Origin: JBBDIP01 sp050260675
Lineage (GTDB): Bacteria > Bacillota > Sulfobacillia > Fermentithermobacillales > Fermentithermobacillaceae
DNA length: 64,000 nt
Reading direction: 5' to 3'
Assembly: GCA_050260675.1 (NCBI GenBank)
Contig: JBLNCN010000010.1
Span: forward strand, 62,001-126,000
Part shown: positions 24,264-33,213 of the stretch, piece after piece
Layout of the letters: every line of letters starts with the position of its first letter
Position numbering within the stretch: the stretch's first letter is position 1
Program-made: the position numbers and the translations under genes
Notes under the pieces: model-generated
What the model was told of the DNA's origin: nothing
Databases searched by the model: none
What the model saw: only the letters and a program-made list of their open reading frames with translations

Positions 24264-25517
24264 ATGTCCAAACTGGTCATCACGGGCAGGAAACCACTGC
24301 GTGGCGAGGTAACCATCGGCGGCTCAAAGAACTCGTCCGTGGCAATCGTACCTGCGGCGTTACTTGGCGCAGGCACAAGTCATATCGAGAACCTCCCCAG
24401 GATCGACGACGTCCGCGTTTTCGGTCAGATCCTGAAGGATCTTGGGGTCAAGGCCGAGTCAAACGGTACGACGATGACCATATCCCCCAACGGCTTCCAG
24501 TCTCACGTAGCCCCATATGACTTGGTCAGGAAGCTGCGCGCATCCTACTACCTGATGGGAGTCCTGCTCGCCAAGTTCGGAAAGGCCGAGGTCGGGCTTC
24601 CGGGGGGCTGCGATATCGGCCCTCGCCCAATCGACCAGCACCTCAAGGGCTTTCGCGCGCTAGGGGCCGAAGTGGCGGTGGAAGGCGGCGTCGTCAAGTT
24701 GAACGCTCCTCACGGCTTGAAGGGCGCTCCCATTTACCTCGACATCCCCAGCGTCGGCGCAACCATAAACATAATGCTCGCAGCCACCCACGCCGAAGGC
24801 ATCACGGTCATCGAAAACGCGGCAAAAGAACCCCACGTAGTGGACCTTGCCAACTACCTGAACGCCATGGGCGCCAGGGTCCAGGGCGCGGGGACCGACG
24901 TGGTGAGGATCCGTGGCGGCAGGAAGATGACCGGGGCCTTTCACTCAGTGATCCCCGACGATATGGAGTCATCGACATACATGATGGCCGCCGTGGCCAC
25001 CGGCGGCGACATACTCGTGCGTAACGTCATAACCAAGCACCTTGAGCCTGTCACCGCAAAGCTGCGGGAAGCAGGCGCTCAGATTGAAGAAAACGGCGAT
25101 TACGTCCGCGTGGTCGGGCCGTCGCGTCCGAAACCGCTGAACGTGAAGACTCTGCCGTACCCCGGTTTCCCGACCGACGCGCAACAGCCCTTGGTCGCAG
25201 TTCTGTCCCTGGCTGACGGGGTGAGCGTCGTGCAGGAGTCCGTCTATGAGAACAGACTGGGCTTTGCCGGGGAACTGGTGAAGATGGGCGCCCGCATCAA
25301 GGTGGAAGGTAAAACCGCAATCGTTGAAGGTGTGAAGCGTCTGCTTGGGGCGCCGGTCAAGGCAAACGACCTTCGGGCAGGCGCAAGCCTGGTGTTGGCC
25401 GGATTGTCAGCCCACGGCAAGACCGAAGTCTACGGCCTGGATATAGTGCGCCGCGGCTATGAGATCATCGATCAAAAGCTGGCTGCCTTGGGCGCCGACG
25501 TGAGAGTGGAAGAATAA
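24264..25517 (+). CDS. murA: UDP-N-acetylglucosamine 1-carboxyvinyltransferase
   Basis: 417 residues from the ATG at 24264 (GGGGGAG 7 bases before). It catalyses the first committed step of peptidoglycan synthesis, transferring enolpyruvyl to UDP-GlcNAc. Visible are GGSKNSSVAIVPAALL at the start, catalytic Cys116 in GGCDIGPRPID (E. coli Cys115, the fosfomycin target), and PTDAQQPLVAVLSLADG. Length and motifs are normal. It sits among other wall genes. Confidence 0.95.
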   Translation: MSKLVITGRKPLRGEVTIGGSKNSSVAIVPAALLGAGTSHIENLPRIDDVRVFGQILKDLGVKAESNGTTMTISPNGFQSHVAPYDLVRKLRASYYLMGVLLAKFGKAEVGLPGGCDIGPRPIDQHLKGFRALGAEVAVEGGVVKLNAPHGLKGAPIYLDIPSVGATINIMLAATHAEGITVIENAAKEPHVVDLANYLNAMGARVQGAGTDVVRIRGGRKMTGAFHSVIPDDMESSTYMMAAVATGGDILVRNVITKHLEPVTAKLREAGAQIEENGDYVRVVGPSRPKPLNVKTLPYPGFPTDAQQPLVAVLSLADGVSVVQESVYENRLGFAGELVKMGARIKVEGKTAIVEGVKRLLGAPVKANDLRAGASLVLAGLSAHGKTEVYGLDIVRRGYEIIDQKLAALGADVRVEE

Positions 25518-25654
25518 GCTCCTGCTTGACGGACTGTTGCGCGGCTTTTAACAATGAGCTAAATGCGCTTTTGGACCCTCCCAGCGTATAGACCTCCGCC
25601 ATTCATAATCGTAGGATGGGGACAAGAGCACTTCTCTTCGGGGAGGTCTACACA
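25518..25654. other. murA-htrA intergenic stretch
   Basis: 137 bases with no gene. TTGACG at 25529 and AT-rich patches such as CATAAT near 25605 suggest a promoter for the protease gene, but no correctly spaced pair was found. Confidence 0.25.
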
Positions 25655-27022
25655 GTGGAATTCGAACAGAAACCCACTCACGAACTTATTCATGGTTTAG
25701 AAGGCCAGACCGCTGGCGAGCCTATACCAGAATCCGTACCGGGCGGCGTTGTGAGCGAGCCGGCGCGGGATGTCGCTCCTACGCTCCCTCTCACTCCGCT
25801 CGCATCGCCCACTTCGCAGGCGTCGCCGACTCTCCCTGCACAGGCGCCGGCGGCTCCCCCTCCTCCGACACCAAGGCAGAACCGTGGCAACGGGCTGTGG
25901 TCCTACCTAATGGTAGGCCTGGTAGGGGCGATTATCGGAGGATTCCTCGTCATCGGCATAGCTCCGCAGGTCCTTCTCACAAAGGGAGGGTTCACCGGGC
26001 TCTTGCCTGGCAGGGTTCAGACCACCGCTCCTAACACTCAGATCCCGACCGCGCCCCTCACCTGGGACGGCGATCCCTGGCAGATCGTGGCCGAGGTGGC
26101 CGAGAAAGTCAGTCCCTCGGTCGTCGGCATAGTGAACACGCAAGGCGGGTTATTCGACTTCTTCGGGCGGGAGCTCCTGAGGGACACCTCGGGTTCCGGG
26201 CTCATCATCACGTCTGACGGCTACATCGTAACCAACAACCATGTGGTTGAAGGCCAAAAGGGACTCAAGGTCTACCTGGCTGACGGCCGCGAGCTGCCGG
26301 CCACGGTGATCGGCACTGACCCACGCACCGATCTCGCGGTGGTGAAGATCGAAGCTACAGGGCTGCCGGTGGCGGTCTTCGGCAACTCCGACAAGCTCCG
26401 CCCCGGCGAGCTGGCGGTGGCAATAGGCAATCCCCTTGGCCTGGACTTCAGCCGCACCGTTACGTCGGGAGTGGTCTCCGGCCTCAACAGGGTAGTTGAT
26501 ATCAGCCAGGAAGCCTCAGTGAGGCTCATTCAGACCGACGCGGTGATCAACCCGGGCAATAGCGGCGGCCCGCTTGTGAACGCCAGCGGAGAGGTCATCG
26601 GCCTCAACTCACTGAAACTGGTCACCTCTCAGGTGGAGGGGATGGGGTTCGCCATCCCGTCCAACATGGTGGTCAGGGTCACCAACGAGATTATGGCAAC
26701 CGGCGCAGTGCGCCGCGCGCTCATCGGGGTCACGCTGGCCGACGTTCCCGTCGCAGTCCGGGAACTGGAAGTGAAGCTGCCTGTCGAACGCGGGGCATAC
26801 ATTGACTCCGTCAACCCGGGATCGCCGGGCGAGAAGGCCGGCCTGCGAAAAGGCGACGTGATTGTGGCGATGGATGGCGTCACGGTAAACTCCGTCAGTA
26901 CCCTCCGCGCTCTTCTCGCAGAGAGAGCCCCGGGCGAGATTATCGAACTGAAAGTTGCCCGCGGGACTCAGGAGCTGACGCTGAAGGTGACCCTCGGGTC
27001 GGCTTCCGATGTGAGGCAGTAA
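25655..27022 (+). CDS. HtrA/DegP-family membrane-anchored serine protease
   Basis: 455 residues from the GTG at 25655 (GGGGAGGT 7 bases before). A cytoplasmic Pro/Ala-rich N-terminus of about 70 residues precedes one membrane segment (SYLMVGLVGAIIGGFLVIGIA), then a trypsin-like domain with the triad His196 (NNHVVEG), Asp226 (RTDLAVVKI) and Ser303 (GNSGGPLVN), then a C-terminal PDZ domain (about 355-450, SVNPGSPGEKAGLRKGDVI). It fits the YkdA/HtrA envelope-stress protease group that degrades misfolded exported proteins. Confidence 0.93.
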   Translation: MEFEQKPTHELIHGLEGQTAGEPIPESVPGGVVSEPARDVAPTLPLTPLASPTSQASPTLPAQAPAAPPPPTPRQNRGNGLWSYLMVGLVGAIIGGFLVIGIAPQVLLTKGGFTGLLPGRVQTTAPNTQIPTAPLTWDGDPWQIVAEVAEKVSPSVVGIVNTQGGLFDFFGRELLRDTSGSGLIITSDGYIVTNNHVVEGQKGLKVYLADGRELPATVIGTDPRTDLAVVKIEATGLPVAVFGNSDKLRPGELAVAIGNPLGLDFSRTVTSGVVSGLNRVVDISQEASVRLIQTDAVINPGNSGGPLVNASGEVIGLNSLKLVTSQVEGMGFAIPSNMVVRVTNEIMATGAVRRALIGVTLADVPVAVRELEVKLPVERGAYIDSVNPGSPGEKAGLRKGDVIVAMDGVTVNSVSTLRALLAERAPGEIIELKVARGTQELTLKVTLGSASDVRQ

Positions 27023-27132
27023 TGAGGAAAGGGAACTGAGCAGGCGTCAGAGATCGAGCAGGAAACAAAGGCAGAGCAGGCACAACGAGATGAGCAGGGC
27101 AAAGCGGGATTCCGTACGACTTGCCTCGTGCC

Positions 27133-29430
27133 CTACCTTGGGAAGAGGCGCCACCACAGGTCCTCGAAGTCAGGCAGCGGGAGCGGGGGATTTGTTCCCG
27201 TCGGAGGGTCGGTAGGTTGAACGGGGACCACAGGCTGCCCACTGGGTATGAGCCCGGGGATGTTGGTCTCCTCAGGAATAATGATGGGGACCTCTGTCGC
27301 GACAGCGCCGGGGGGTACTGCGACGGCAGGGCTTTGTCCGCCCTGTCCCGGGGTGACCGTCTCCGGCATGAGCAGGCTGCGGAGCGGGTCTTCAGGGTCG
27401 CCGCTCCAGAGCCCGTGCTGCCAGCCTGCCCCTGAGTCGACGGGCGGCAGCGACCCCCGGAGGAAGACCTCATAGTGTCTCGATAGGCACCCGGGCCCTG
27501 CCAGCAGGTTGGTGTCGTCGCAGACCTCGGCCCACACCACGTTGGGCGGCACCGTCCACTCGACGACGGGGGCGTTCCTCAGAGCCTCGCCCATGAAGGC
27601 GGCCCAGATAGGCCCAGCAATGGCGCCCCCGGTGGCCGGAAGAGACTTCTCGCGGTGGTCGTAGCCCACGTAGACGGCGCATGCCAGTTCGGGTGTGTAG
27701 CCCACGAACCAGGCTTCCAATTCGTCGTCCGTGGTGCCTGTCTTGCCTGCCGCGGGGCGGGCCCCCAACCATGTCTTGAGGCCGTTTCCGGTCCCATAGG
27801 GGCCCAGCACCGACCGCAGGCAGCTGGTGAGAACGTACGCGGTACCAGGATCGAGCACTGGAGTGCGCTTCACCTTGCTTTCCTCTATCACCATTCCCCG
27901 TGCGTCCTCGATCTTGAGGATGGAGATGGGCTCCGGTCTGACGCCCCCGGCAGAGAGCGTCGCCGCCGCCACTGCCATATCTAGAGGTACGACGTCTGAC
28001 GCCCCTAGCGCGAGCGGGATGTCAGCCTGCAGCGGGCTGCGGATGCCCATCCGCCGGGCGTAGTCGACGATGGTCGCCGGACCTACCTCTTGCGCCCACT
28101 TGGTGGCAACGACGTTGTCCGATACCGTCAGCGCTTGGCGGATATTGAGCGGGTAGTAATGGTAGGGGCGCCTGCCGTAGTCGACGGGACGGTACTCCTC
28201 GCCCGCGACCGCTCCGCCGTAGGTTACCGGCTCGCACACTTTGAGCTCGGTAACCGGGTGCCGGCTGTCAAGGACCGCTGAGTAAAGGAATATCTTGAAC
28301 GCCGAGCCCGGCTGGCGTCTGACTTGGTATGCGCGGTTCAACTGCGATTCGTCCCAGTCCCGCCCACCGACCATCGCCTTTACGTATCCCGTCTTCGGCT
28401 CCACGGCGACGAGAGCGCCCTGAGGCTGGGTTATCCCTTGGGCGTCCTTAGACCCCTCCGGGATGTACTCCGCAAACGCCTTTTCAGCGGCCAACTGCAT
28501 GTCAAGGTCAAGCGTCGTGTGGATCCGGTAACCGCCCCTGGCGATGTCGCCCGCGATGTCGGGATGCCTTTCACGTACCTGCTGGATCACGTAGCCGACG
28601 AAGTACGGCGCAACGCTCTTTGGAAGGCCCGGCAGGACGACCTCGTCATCCTTGGCCGCGGCTGCTTGTTCCTGCGTGATGTACCCCTGCTGCGCCATAA
28701 GGTCCAGGACCAGAGCGCGCCGGTTCAGCGCCCGCTCCATGCTGGCATAGGGCGAGTAGTATTCGGGGCTTCGGATGAGGCCCGCCAGCAGGGCGCTTTC
28801 CGACAAGGTGAGCTCCTTGGCCGGCTTGCCGAAGTAGGTCCTTGACGCGACTTCGCAGCCCCACGTGCCGTGCCCCCAATACGCCTGGTTCACGTACATG
28901 GTAAGGATTTCATACTTGGAGTAGCGCATCTCCAACTTGAAAGCGTACGCGAGCTCCACGAATTTGCGGGGGAGCGTCTTTTCCTGCGTGAGGAACAGGT
29001 TCTTGGCCAGCTGCTGGGTGATGGTGCTCCCGCCTTCGGCGAACGACCTGGTCTTGATGTTGCGGACCACGGCGCGGGCGAAGGCTTGTGGGTCGAATCC
29101 GTGGTGGGAGTAGAAGCGCATGTCCTCTACAGCGACGACGGCGTTCCGAAGGTGTTCGGGCATCTCCGCCCCGGGGATCACTATCCTATCCTCCACGAAC
29201 ACGGAAGAGACGGGACGGCCCTTGATATCCAGCACTTGAGTGCTCTGGGGGATCCGGTTCGCAGGGAGCGGCAAGAACAACACCATGAGCAGGAAGACAA
29301 AAGTAAGAGCAAGCCCCAGGACGATGCCCGCCTTAACCAGTAGAAGGGCTACGTCCTTGGGCCTCGGCCGGCGCAGACTTCTCTTCGAAGGCTGCTCACT
29401 TTTGCCCTTAGCGCTTCGGGATCTAGGCAA
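27133..29430 (-). CDS. Class A penicillin-binding protein (PBP1A family)
   Basis: A 765-residue bifunctional peptidoglycan synthase. A basic N-terminus and one membrane segment (about 30-55) come first. The GT51 glycosyltransferase domain has catalytic Glu102 (VEDMRFYSHHG) and EGGSTITQQLAKNLFL. The transpeptidase domain has Ser376-x-x-Lys379 (GSAFK), SDN (TVSDNVVA) and KTG (AAGKTGTTDDE). A Pro/Gly/Thr-rich tail of about 100 residues follows. TTG start at 29430 behind AGGAGGG. It is divergent from speE; in Bacillus the PBP gene ywhE likewise neighbours speE-speB. Confidence 0.94.
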   Translation of the reverse strand: MPRSRSAKGKSEQPSKRSLRRPRPKDVALLLVKAGIVLGLALTFVFLLMVLFLPLPANRIPQSTQVLDIKGRPVSSVFVEDRIVIPGAEMPEHLRNAVVAVEDMRFYSHHGFDPQAFARAVVRNIKTRSFAEGGSTITQQLAKNLFLTQEKTLPRKFVELAYAFKLEMRYSKYEILTMYVNQAYWGHGTWGCEVASRTYFGKPAKELTLSESALLAGLIRSPEYYSPYASMERALNRRALVLDLMAQQGYITQEQAAAAKDDEVVLPGLPKSVAPYFVGYVIQQVRERHPDIAGDIARGGYRIHTTLDLDMQLAAEKAFAEYIPEGSKDAQGITQPQGALVAVEPKTGYVKAMVGGRDWDESQLNRAYQVRRQPGSAFKIFLYSAVLDSRHPVTELKVCEPVTYGGAVAGEEYRPVDYGRRPYHYYPLNIRQALTVSDNVVATKWAQEVGPATIVDYARRMGIRSPLQADIPLALGASDVVPLDMAVAAATLSAGGVRPEPISILKIEDARGMVIEESKVKRTPVLDPGTAYVLTSCLRSVLGPYGTGNGLKTWLGARPAAGKTGTTDDELEAWFVGYTPELACAVYVGYDHREKSLPATGGAIAGPIWAAFMGEALRNAPVVEWTVPPNVVWAEVCDDTNLLAGPGCLSRHYEVFLRGSLPPVDSGAGWQHGLWSGDPEDPLRSLLMPETVTPGQGGQSPAVAVPPGAVATEVPIIIPEETNIPGLIPSGQPVVPVQPTDPPTGTNPPLPLPDFEDLWWRLFPR

Positions 29431-29471
29431 GACGCGCCCTCCTGCAGCGGAAATGCCCCGTTTCCTCTATG

Positions 29472-29500
29472 TTTTGTCCAATACCCTTATCTGATATAAT
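29472..29500 (+). promoter_or_regulatory. Promoter of the speE-speB-argS genes
   Basis: TATAAT at 29495-29500, with TTTTGT (29472-29477, 17-bp spacer) or TTGTCC (29474-29479, 15 bp) as the -35. The predicted start is about 40 bases before speE. Confidence 0.6.
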
Positions 29501-29548
29501 TCGGACGACATTTTGGGAGCCCGTCCAAGGGTTGGGAGGTATGCATAG

Positions 29549-30394
29549 ATGGAACTGTGGTTTACCGAGGAGTGGCTTCCCGGCCTACGGTTGTCGGTCC
29601 GGATAAAGTCGATCGTGCTATCTAAGAAGACAAAGTATCAGGACCTTTGCATCTACGATACCGAACAGTTGGGCAGGATCATGGTCCTCGACGACGTCAT
29701 CCAGACGACCGAGAAGGACGAGTACATATACCACGAAAGCCTGGTCCACGTGTCGCTGTTCAGCCACCCTAATCCCGAAACCGTGCTCATCATCGGCGGA
29801 GGGGACGGAGGTTCACTCCGCGAAGTCCTAAAGCACCCGTGCGTCAAACAGGCCACGATGGTCGACATAGACGGGGACGTGGTCCAGGCTTCAAGGGACT
29901 ACTTGCCGCAGTGGAACAAGGGTTTCTCTGACCCCAGGGCCACGGTGATCATAGGCGACGGGCTCGCGTACGTGGAAAAAGCGAGGCAGGAGTTTGACGC
30001 GGTCATAATCGACAGCACAGACCCTATCGGCCCTGGCGAGTGCTTGTTCACCGAGGAGTTCTACTCCAATGTGAAGAGGGCGCTGAAGCCGGGAGGGGTC
30101 GTATCGGCTCAGACCGAGAACCCGATTCTGATGACAGATCTCGTAAGGGATATCCTCAGGAAGTTCCGTCGGGTGTTCCCGGTAGCCGAACTGTATACGG
30201 CTCCGATGCCTACCTATCCGGGCGGATGGTGGAGTTTCACCTGCGCGTCCTTGGGCCCCGATCCCCGGAAACCGGTTAGAGAGCCGGGCGACGGGTGGGA
30301 CCTCAAGCATTACTCGCCAAGCGTTCATGAGCGGGCTTTTGTGCTGAGTCCTGGTACGACGCGAGACATCGTGGACGCGGTGGGAAAACTCTAG
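29549..30394 (+). CDS. speE: Polyamine aminopropyltransferase (spermidine synthase)
   Basis: A 281-residue enzyme transferring aminopropyl from decarboxylated SAM to putrescine. An N-terminal beta domain (ELWFTEEWLPGLRLSVRIK, YQDLCIYDTEQLGRIMVLDDVIQTTEKDEYIYHE in parts) is followed by the Rossmann core IIGGGDGGSLREVLKH, the VDIDGDVV acidic loop, and the catalytic region VIIDSTDPIGPGECLF. ATG at 29549 behind GGGAGGT. It works with the agmatinase encoded next. Confidence 0.94.
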   Translation: MELWFTEEWLPGLRLSVRIKSIVLSKKTKYQDLCIYDTEQLGRIMVLDDVIQTTEKDEYIYHESLVHVSLFSHPNPETVLIIGGGDGGSLREVLKHPCVKQATMVDIDGDVVQASRDYLPQWNKGFSDPRATVIIGDGLAYVEKARQEFDAVIIDSTDPIGPGECLFTEEFYSNVKRALKPGGVVSAQTENPILMTDLVRDILRKFRRVFPVAELYTAPMPTYPGGWWSFTCASLGPDPRKPVREPGDGWDLKHYSPSVHERAFVLSPGTTRDIVDAVGKL

Positions 30395-30410
30395 CAGGAG
30401 GGATTCGTCT

Positions 30411-31283
30411 TTGGTTCCCGTCTCGGTCTCCTGGAGCCGTATGGAGCGGTTTCTGTGGTCCTGCGACGATGATGCCGCCGGCATCGCCATCTTCGGCGTG
30501 CCTTTGGATGAGACGACCTCATTCCGGCCGGGGACCCGCTTCGGCCCTTCCGCAGCCCGCGAGGGGTCACAGCCCATGGAGCTCTACTCCCTGCGGCAAC
30601 GGGCCTCCCTCGATCCCGCCGATTACGTCGACCTGGGCGACCTTACTCTTCCCATGGGCTCGGCGGCCCATGCGCTGGAGGTCATAAGGACCGCGTCCAG
30701 GCACGTGCTGGGGAGGGGCAAGAAGTTCATGGCGGTAGGGGGCGAGCACCTGCTCTCGCTTCCGCTCATCGAGTCCATGCTCGAGGTCTATCCTGACCTC
30801 TGCGTCATCCAGTTTGATGCCCACGCGGACCTACGGAACGAGTTCACGGGAACCGAATTCTCCCATGGGACAGTCATGAGAAGAGTAGTGGATGTCCTTG
30901 GGAAGGGCAGGCTTTTCCAGCTGGGGATCCGCTCAGCCGAAAAAGAGGAACTGGAGGAGACCCAGGGCCTTACCGAAGTCCACTTCTACGCGGTGCGGGA
31001 GCCACTCCTGGCCCTTTTGCCGCGCCTTTCGGGCCGGCCGCTGTACCTCTCAATTGACATAGACGTGGTCGATCCGGCGTACGCGCCGGGTACCGGAGTT
31101 CCGGAGCCAGGCGGCATCACTTCACAAGAACTTCTCGATTCGCTGGCCCTTCTGAAGGGCCAGAACATCGTCGGGGCCGACCTGGTTGAAGTTGCCCCGG
31201 CGTACGACACGACAGGACAAACAGGCCTTCTAGCAGCGGCCATCGTGCGGGAGTGCTTGCTTCTCCTGCGCGGCTCTCGTTGA
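30411..31283 (+). CDS. speB: Agmatinase
   Basis: A 290-residue binuclear manganese ureohydrolase making putrescine and urea from agmatine. Metal ligands are His113 (GGEHLLSLP), Asp136/His138/Asp140 (DAHAD), and Asp216/Asp218 (SIDIDVVDP). GTRFGPSAAREG and PGTGVPEPGGIT are also conserved. TTG start at 30411 behind AGGAGGG. The speE-speB pair implies putrescine and spermidine from arginine; no arginine decarboxylase lies in the window. Confidence 0.93.
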   Translation: MVPVSVSWSRMERFLWSCDDDAAGIAIFGVPLDETTSFRPGTRFGPSAAREGSQPMELYSLRQRASLDPADYVDLGDLTLPMGSAAHALEVIRTASRHVLGRGKKFMAVGGEHLLSLPLIESMLEVYPDLCVIQFDAHADLRNEFTGTEFSHGTVMRRVVDVLGKGRLFQLGIRSAEKEELEETQGLTEVHFYAVREPLLALLPRLSGRPLYLSIDIDVVDPAYAPGTGVPEPGGITSQELLDSLALLKGQNIVGADLVEVAPAYDTTGQTGLLAAAIVRECLLLLRGSR

Positions 31284-31289
31284 AGGGAG

Positions 31290-33005
31290 ATGCGACAACC
31301 GGTGGATGAGCATGGCAGCGTTTTGGGCGAGGTAAAGAGACAGCTTGCGGACCGGGTGCAAAAGGCAATCGACAGAGCCAAAGAGAAAGGCGAGTTCCCG
31401 GCCACGGTTAACCCTGACATCAAAATGGACATACCGCAGCGGGCGGACCAGGGCGATTTCGCTACAGCGGCCGCCATGGCCATAGCCAGGGAGATGAAGA
31501 CCGACGGCCGGACGGCCGCCGGGATCCTGATGAAACACCTGGATATGGAAGATACACCCATCATGCGGGTGGACATCGCGGGGCCCGGTTTCCTCAACTT
31601 CTTCCTTTCTTCCGCATGGCTTGAGAAGGCCATGGCCAGGATTTGGTCTGAGGGCCCGGCTTACGGCAGCACCGGGTACGGCGGAGGGCGAAGGGTGCTG
31701 GTGGAGTTCGTCAGCGCCAACCCGACGGGTCCCCTCAACGTGGTGAACGCCCGGGCAGCCGCCGTCGGCGACTGCCTGTCATCCCTGCTGCAGGCTTCAG
31801 GACACGTGGTTGAGCGCGAGTTCTACGTGAACGACGCCGGGCACCAAGTTGACCTCCTGGCCGACTCTCTCGAGGCAAGGTACCGCCAGGTCCTGGGCCA
31901 GGAAGCGGAATTGCCGGAAAAGGGCTATAAGGGGGAGTACCTCCTGGATATGGCCCGGGACCTGCAGGCATCCCATGGCGACAGCCTGCTTTCGATGGCA
32001 GACAAAGAGCGACACGACTTCTTCAAGATGCACGCGCTGGAGACCATCATTGCCGACCAGCGGGAGACGCTCCTCGACTACGGCCTCAAGTTCGATACCT
32101 GGTTCTCCGAGAAGTCCCTGCGCGACTCTGGAGCTTACCTGAACGTCATTGAACTCCTGCGGGTGAAGGGGCTGACGTACGAGAAGGACGGAGCGGTCTG
32201 GTTCCGCTCCACCGAGTTCGGCGACGACAAGGACCGGGTCCTTGTGAAGTCCGATGAAGACGCCAGCGTCACCTATATTGTCCCTGACCTGGCTTACCAC
32301 CAGAACAAACTCCAGCGGGGATTCGACCTTCTCATCGACATCCTCGGCCCGGACCACCACGGCTACCAGGCGCGCCTGAGCGCCGGACTCCAGGGGCTCG
32401 GCTATCCCAAGGAAGCCTTGGAGGTCATGATCGTGCAGATGGTCCGCCTCGTTAGGAGCGGCGAATCGGTCAAGATGTCCAAGCGGGGCGGCGAGTTCAT
32501 TAGTATGAGAGAACTCCTGGAGGAGGTCGGCAAGGACGCCGCCAGGTTCTTCTTCCTGATGCGGTCCCCAGAGAGCCACCTGGACTTCGACCTCGATCTG
32601 GCCAGGCTGCAGTCCAACGAGAACCCGGTCTACTACGTCCAGTACGCTCACGCCCGCATCGCGAGCATCTTCCGGCAGTTCAAGCAGGACGATCGCCCGG
32701 GTGCCATGGGTCCCAATGAGATCAAGTTCTCGCTGCTTAAGGACCCGTCGGAGCATGCGCTCATGAAGATGCTGGCCATGTTCCCTGAGGAAGTCTACGA
32801 GATAGGCAAAGCCCGTGAGCCGAACAGGCTCATCACATACATGACCAATCTGGCCGCAGCGTTCCATTCGTTCTACACCAAGTGCAGGGTGATCAGCGAC
32901 GACCGCGACCTTACCGACGCCCGGCTCTACCTGGCGCGCTTAACTCAAATAACGCTGGCCAACGCCCTCAGGCTTGCCGGAATCTCGGCACCGGAATCCA
33001 TGTAG
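31290..33005 (+). CDS. argS: Arginine-tRNA ligase
   Basis: A 571-residue class I synthetase. An N-terminal tRNA-binding domain (about 1-115) precedes the catalytic domain with VSANPTGPLN, KMSKRGGEF (KMSKS, about residue 394) and a C-terminal anticodon domain (NPVYYVQYAHARIASIFRQF). The HIGH-like signature, usually HVGH, is NVVN here (residues 150-153), so both signature His residues are Asn. ATG at 31290, 6 bases after speB. It is a single complete-looking gene, so the variant is presumably functional. Confidence 0.94.
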   Translation: MRQPVDEHGSVLGEVKRQLADRVQKAIDRAKEKGEFPATVNPDIKMDIPQRADQGDFATAAAMAIAREMKTDGRTAAGILMKHLDMEDTPIMRVDIAGPGFLNFFLSSAWLEKAMARIWSEGPAYGSTGYGGGRRVLVEFVSANPTGPLNVVNARAAAVGDCLSSLLQASGHVVEREFYVNDAGHQVDLLADSLEARYRQVLGQEAELPEKGYKGEYLLDMARDLQASHGDSLLSMADKERHDFFKMHALETIIADQRETLLDYGLKFDTWFSEKSLRDSGAYLNVIELLRVKGLTYEKDGAVWFRSTEFGDDKDRVLVKSDEDASVTYIVPDLAYHQNKLQRGFDLLIDILGPDHHGYQARLSAGLQGLGYPKEALEVMIVQMVRLVRSGESVKMSKRGGEFISMRELLEEVGKDAARFFFLMRSPESHLDFDLDLARLQSNENPVYYVQYAHARIASIFRQFKQDDRPGAMGPNEIKFSLLKDPSEHALMKMLAMFPEEVYEIGKAREPNRLITYMTNLAAAFHSFYTKCRVISDDRDLTDARLYLARLTQITLANALRLAGISAPESM

Positions 33006-33213
33006 GGCCGTTGGGCACGCGAGGGATTGGTGCTTGGCCAGCTGCTCAAGAGGCAGTAATTGCGGGCCGTCGTAGGGATCCTGGGCGTACTCTAGATCGG
33101 GTGCTAAAGCAGGGCTTAACTGCCAGGCGCTGAAGGATCTTCCCTCAGTACTGCCGAATACCTAGCGCTGGTGCCCAAAGTTCAGCACACGGGGCACCGG
33201 AAGGTGCATCGGC
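33006..33213 (+). promoter_or_regulatory. argS-regulator intergenic region with inverted repeat
   Basis: 208 bases without a gene. It holds a 7-bp inverted repeat GGTGCCC (33170-33176) / GGGCACC (33192-33198) just before the SD (GGAAGGTG, 33199-33206) of the regulator, possibly an operator or an activator-binding palindrome. No convincing promoter was found. Confidence 0.3.

Noticed and set aside
31797..32867. 356-codon minus-strand ORF
   Set aside because: Shadow of argS; long open frames on the opposite strand are expected at this GC content.
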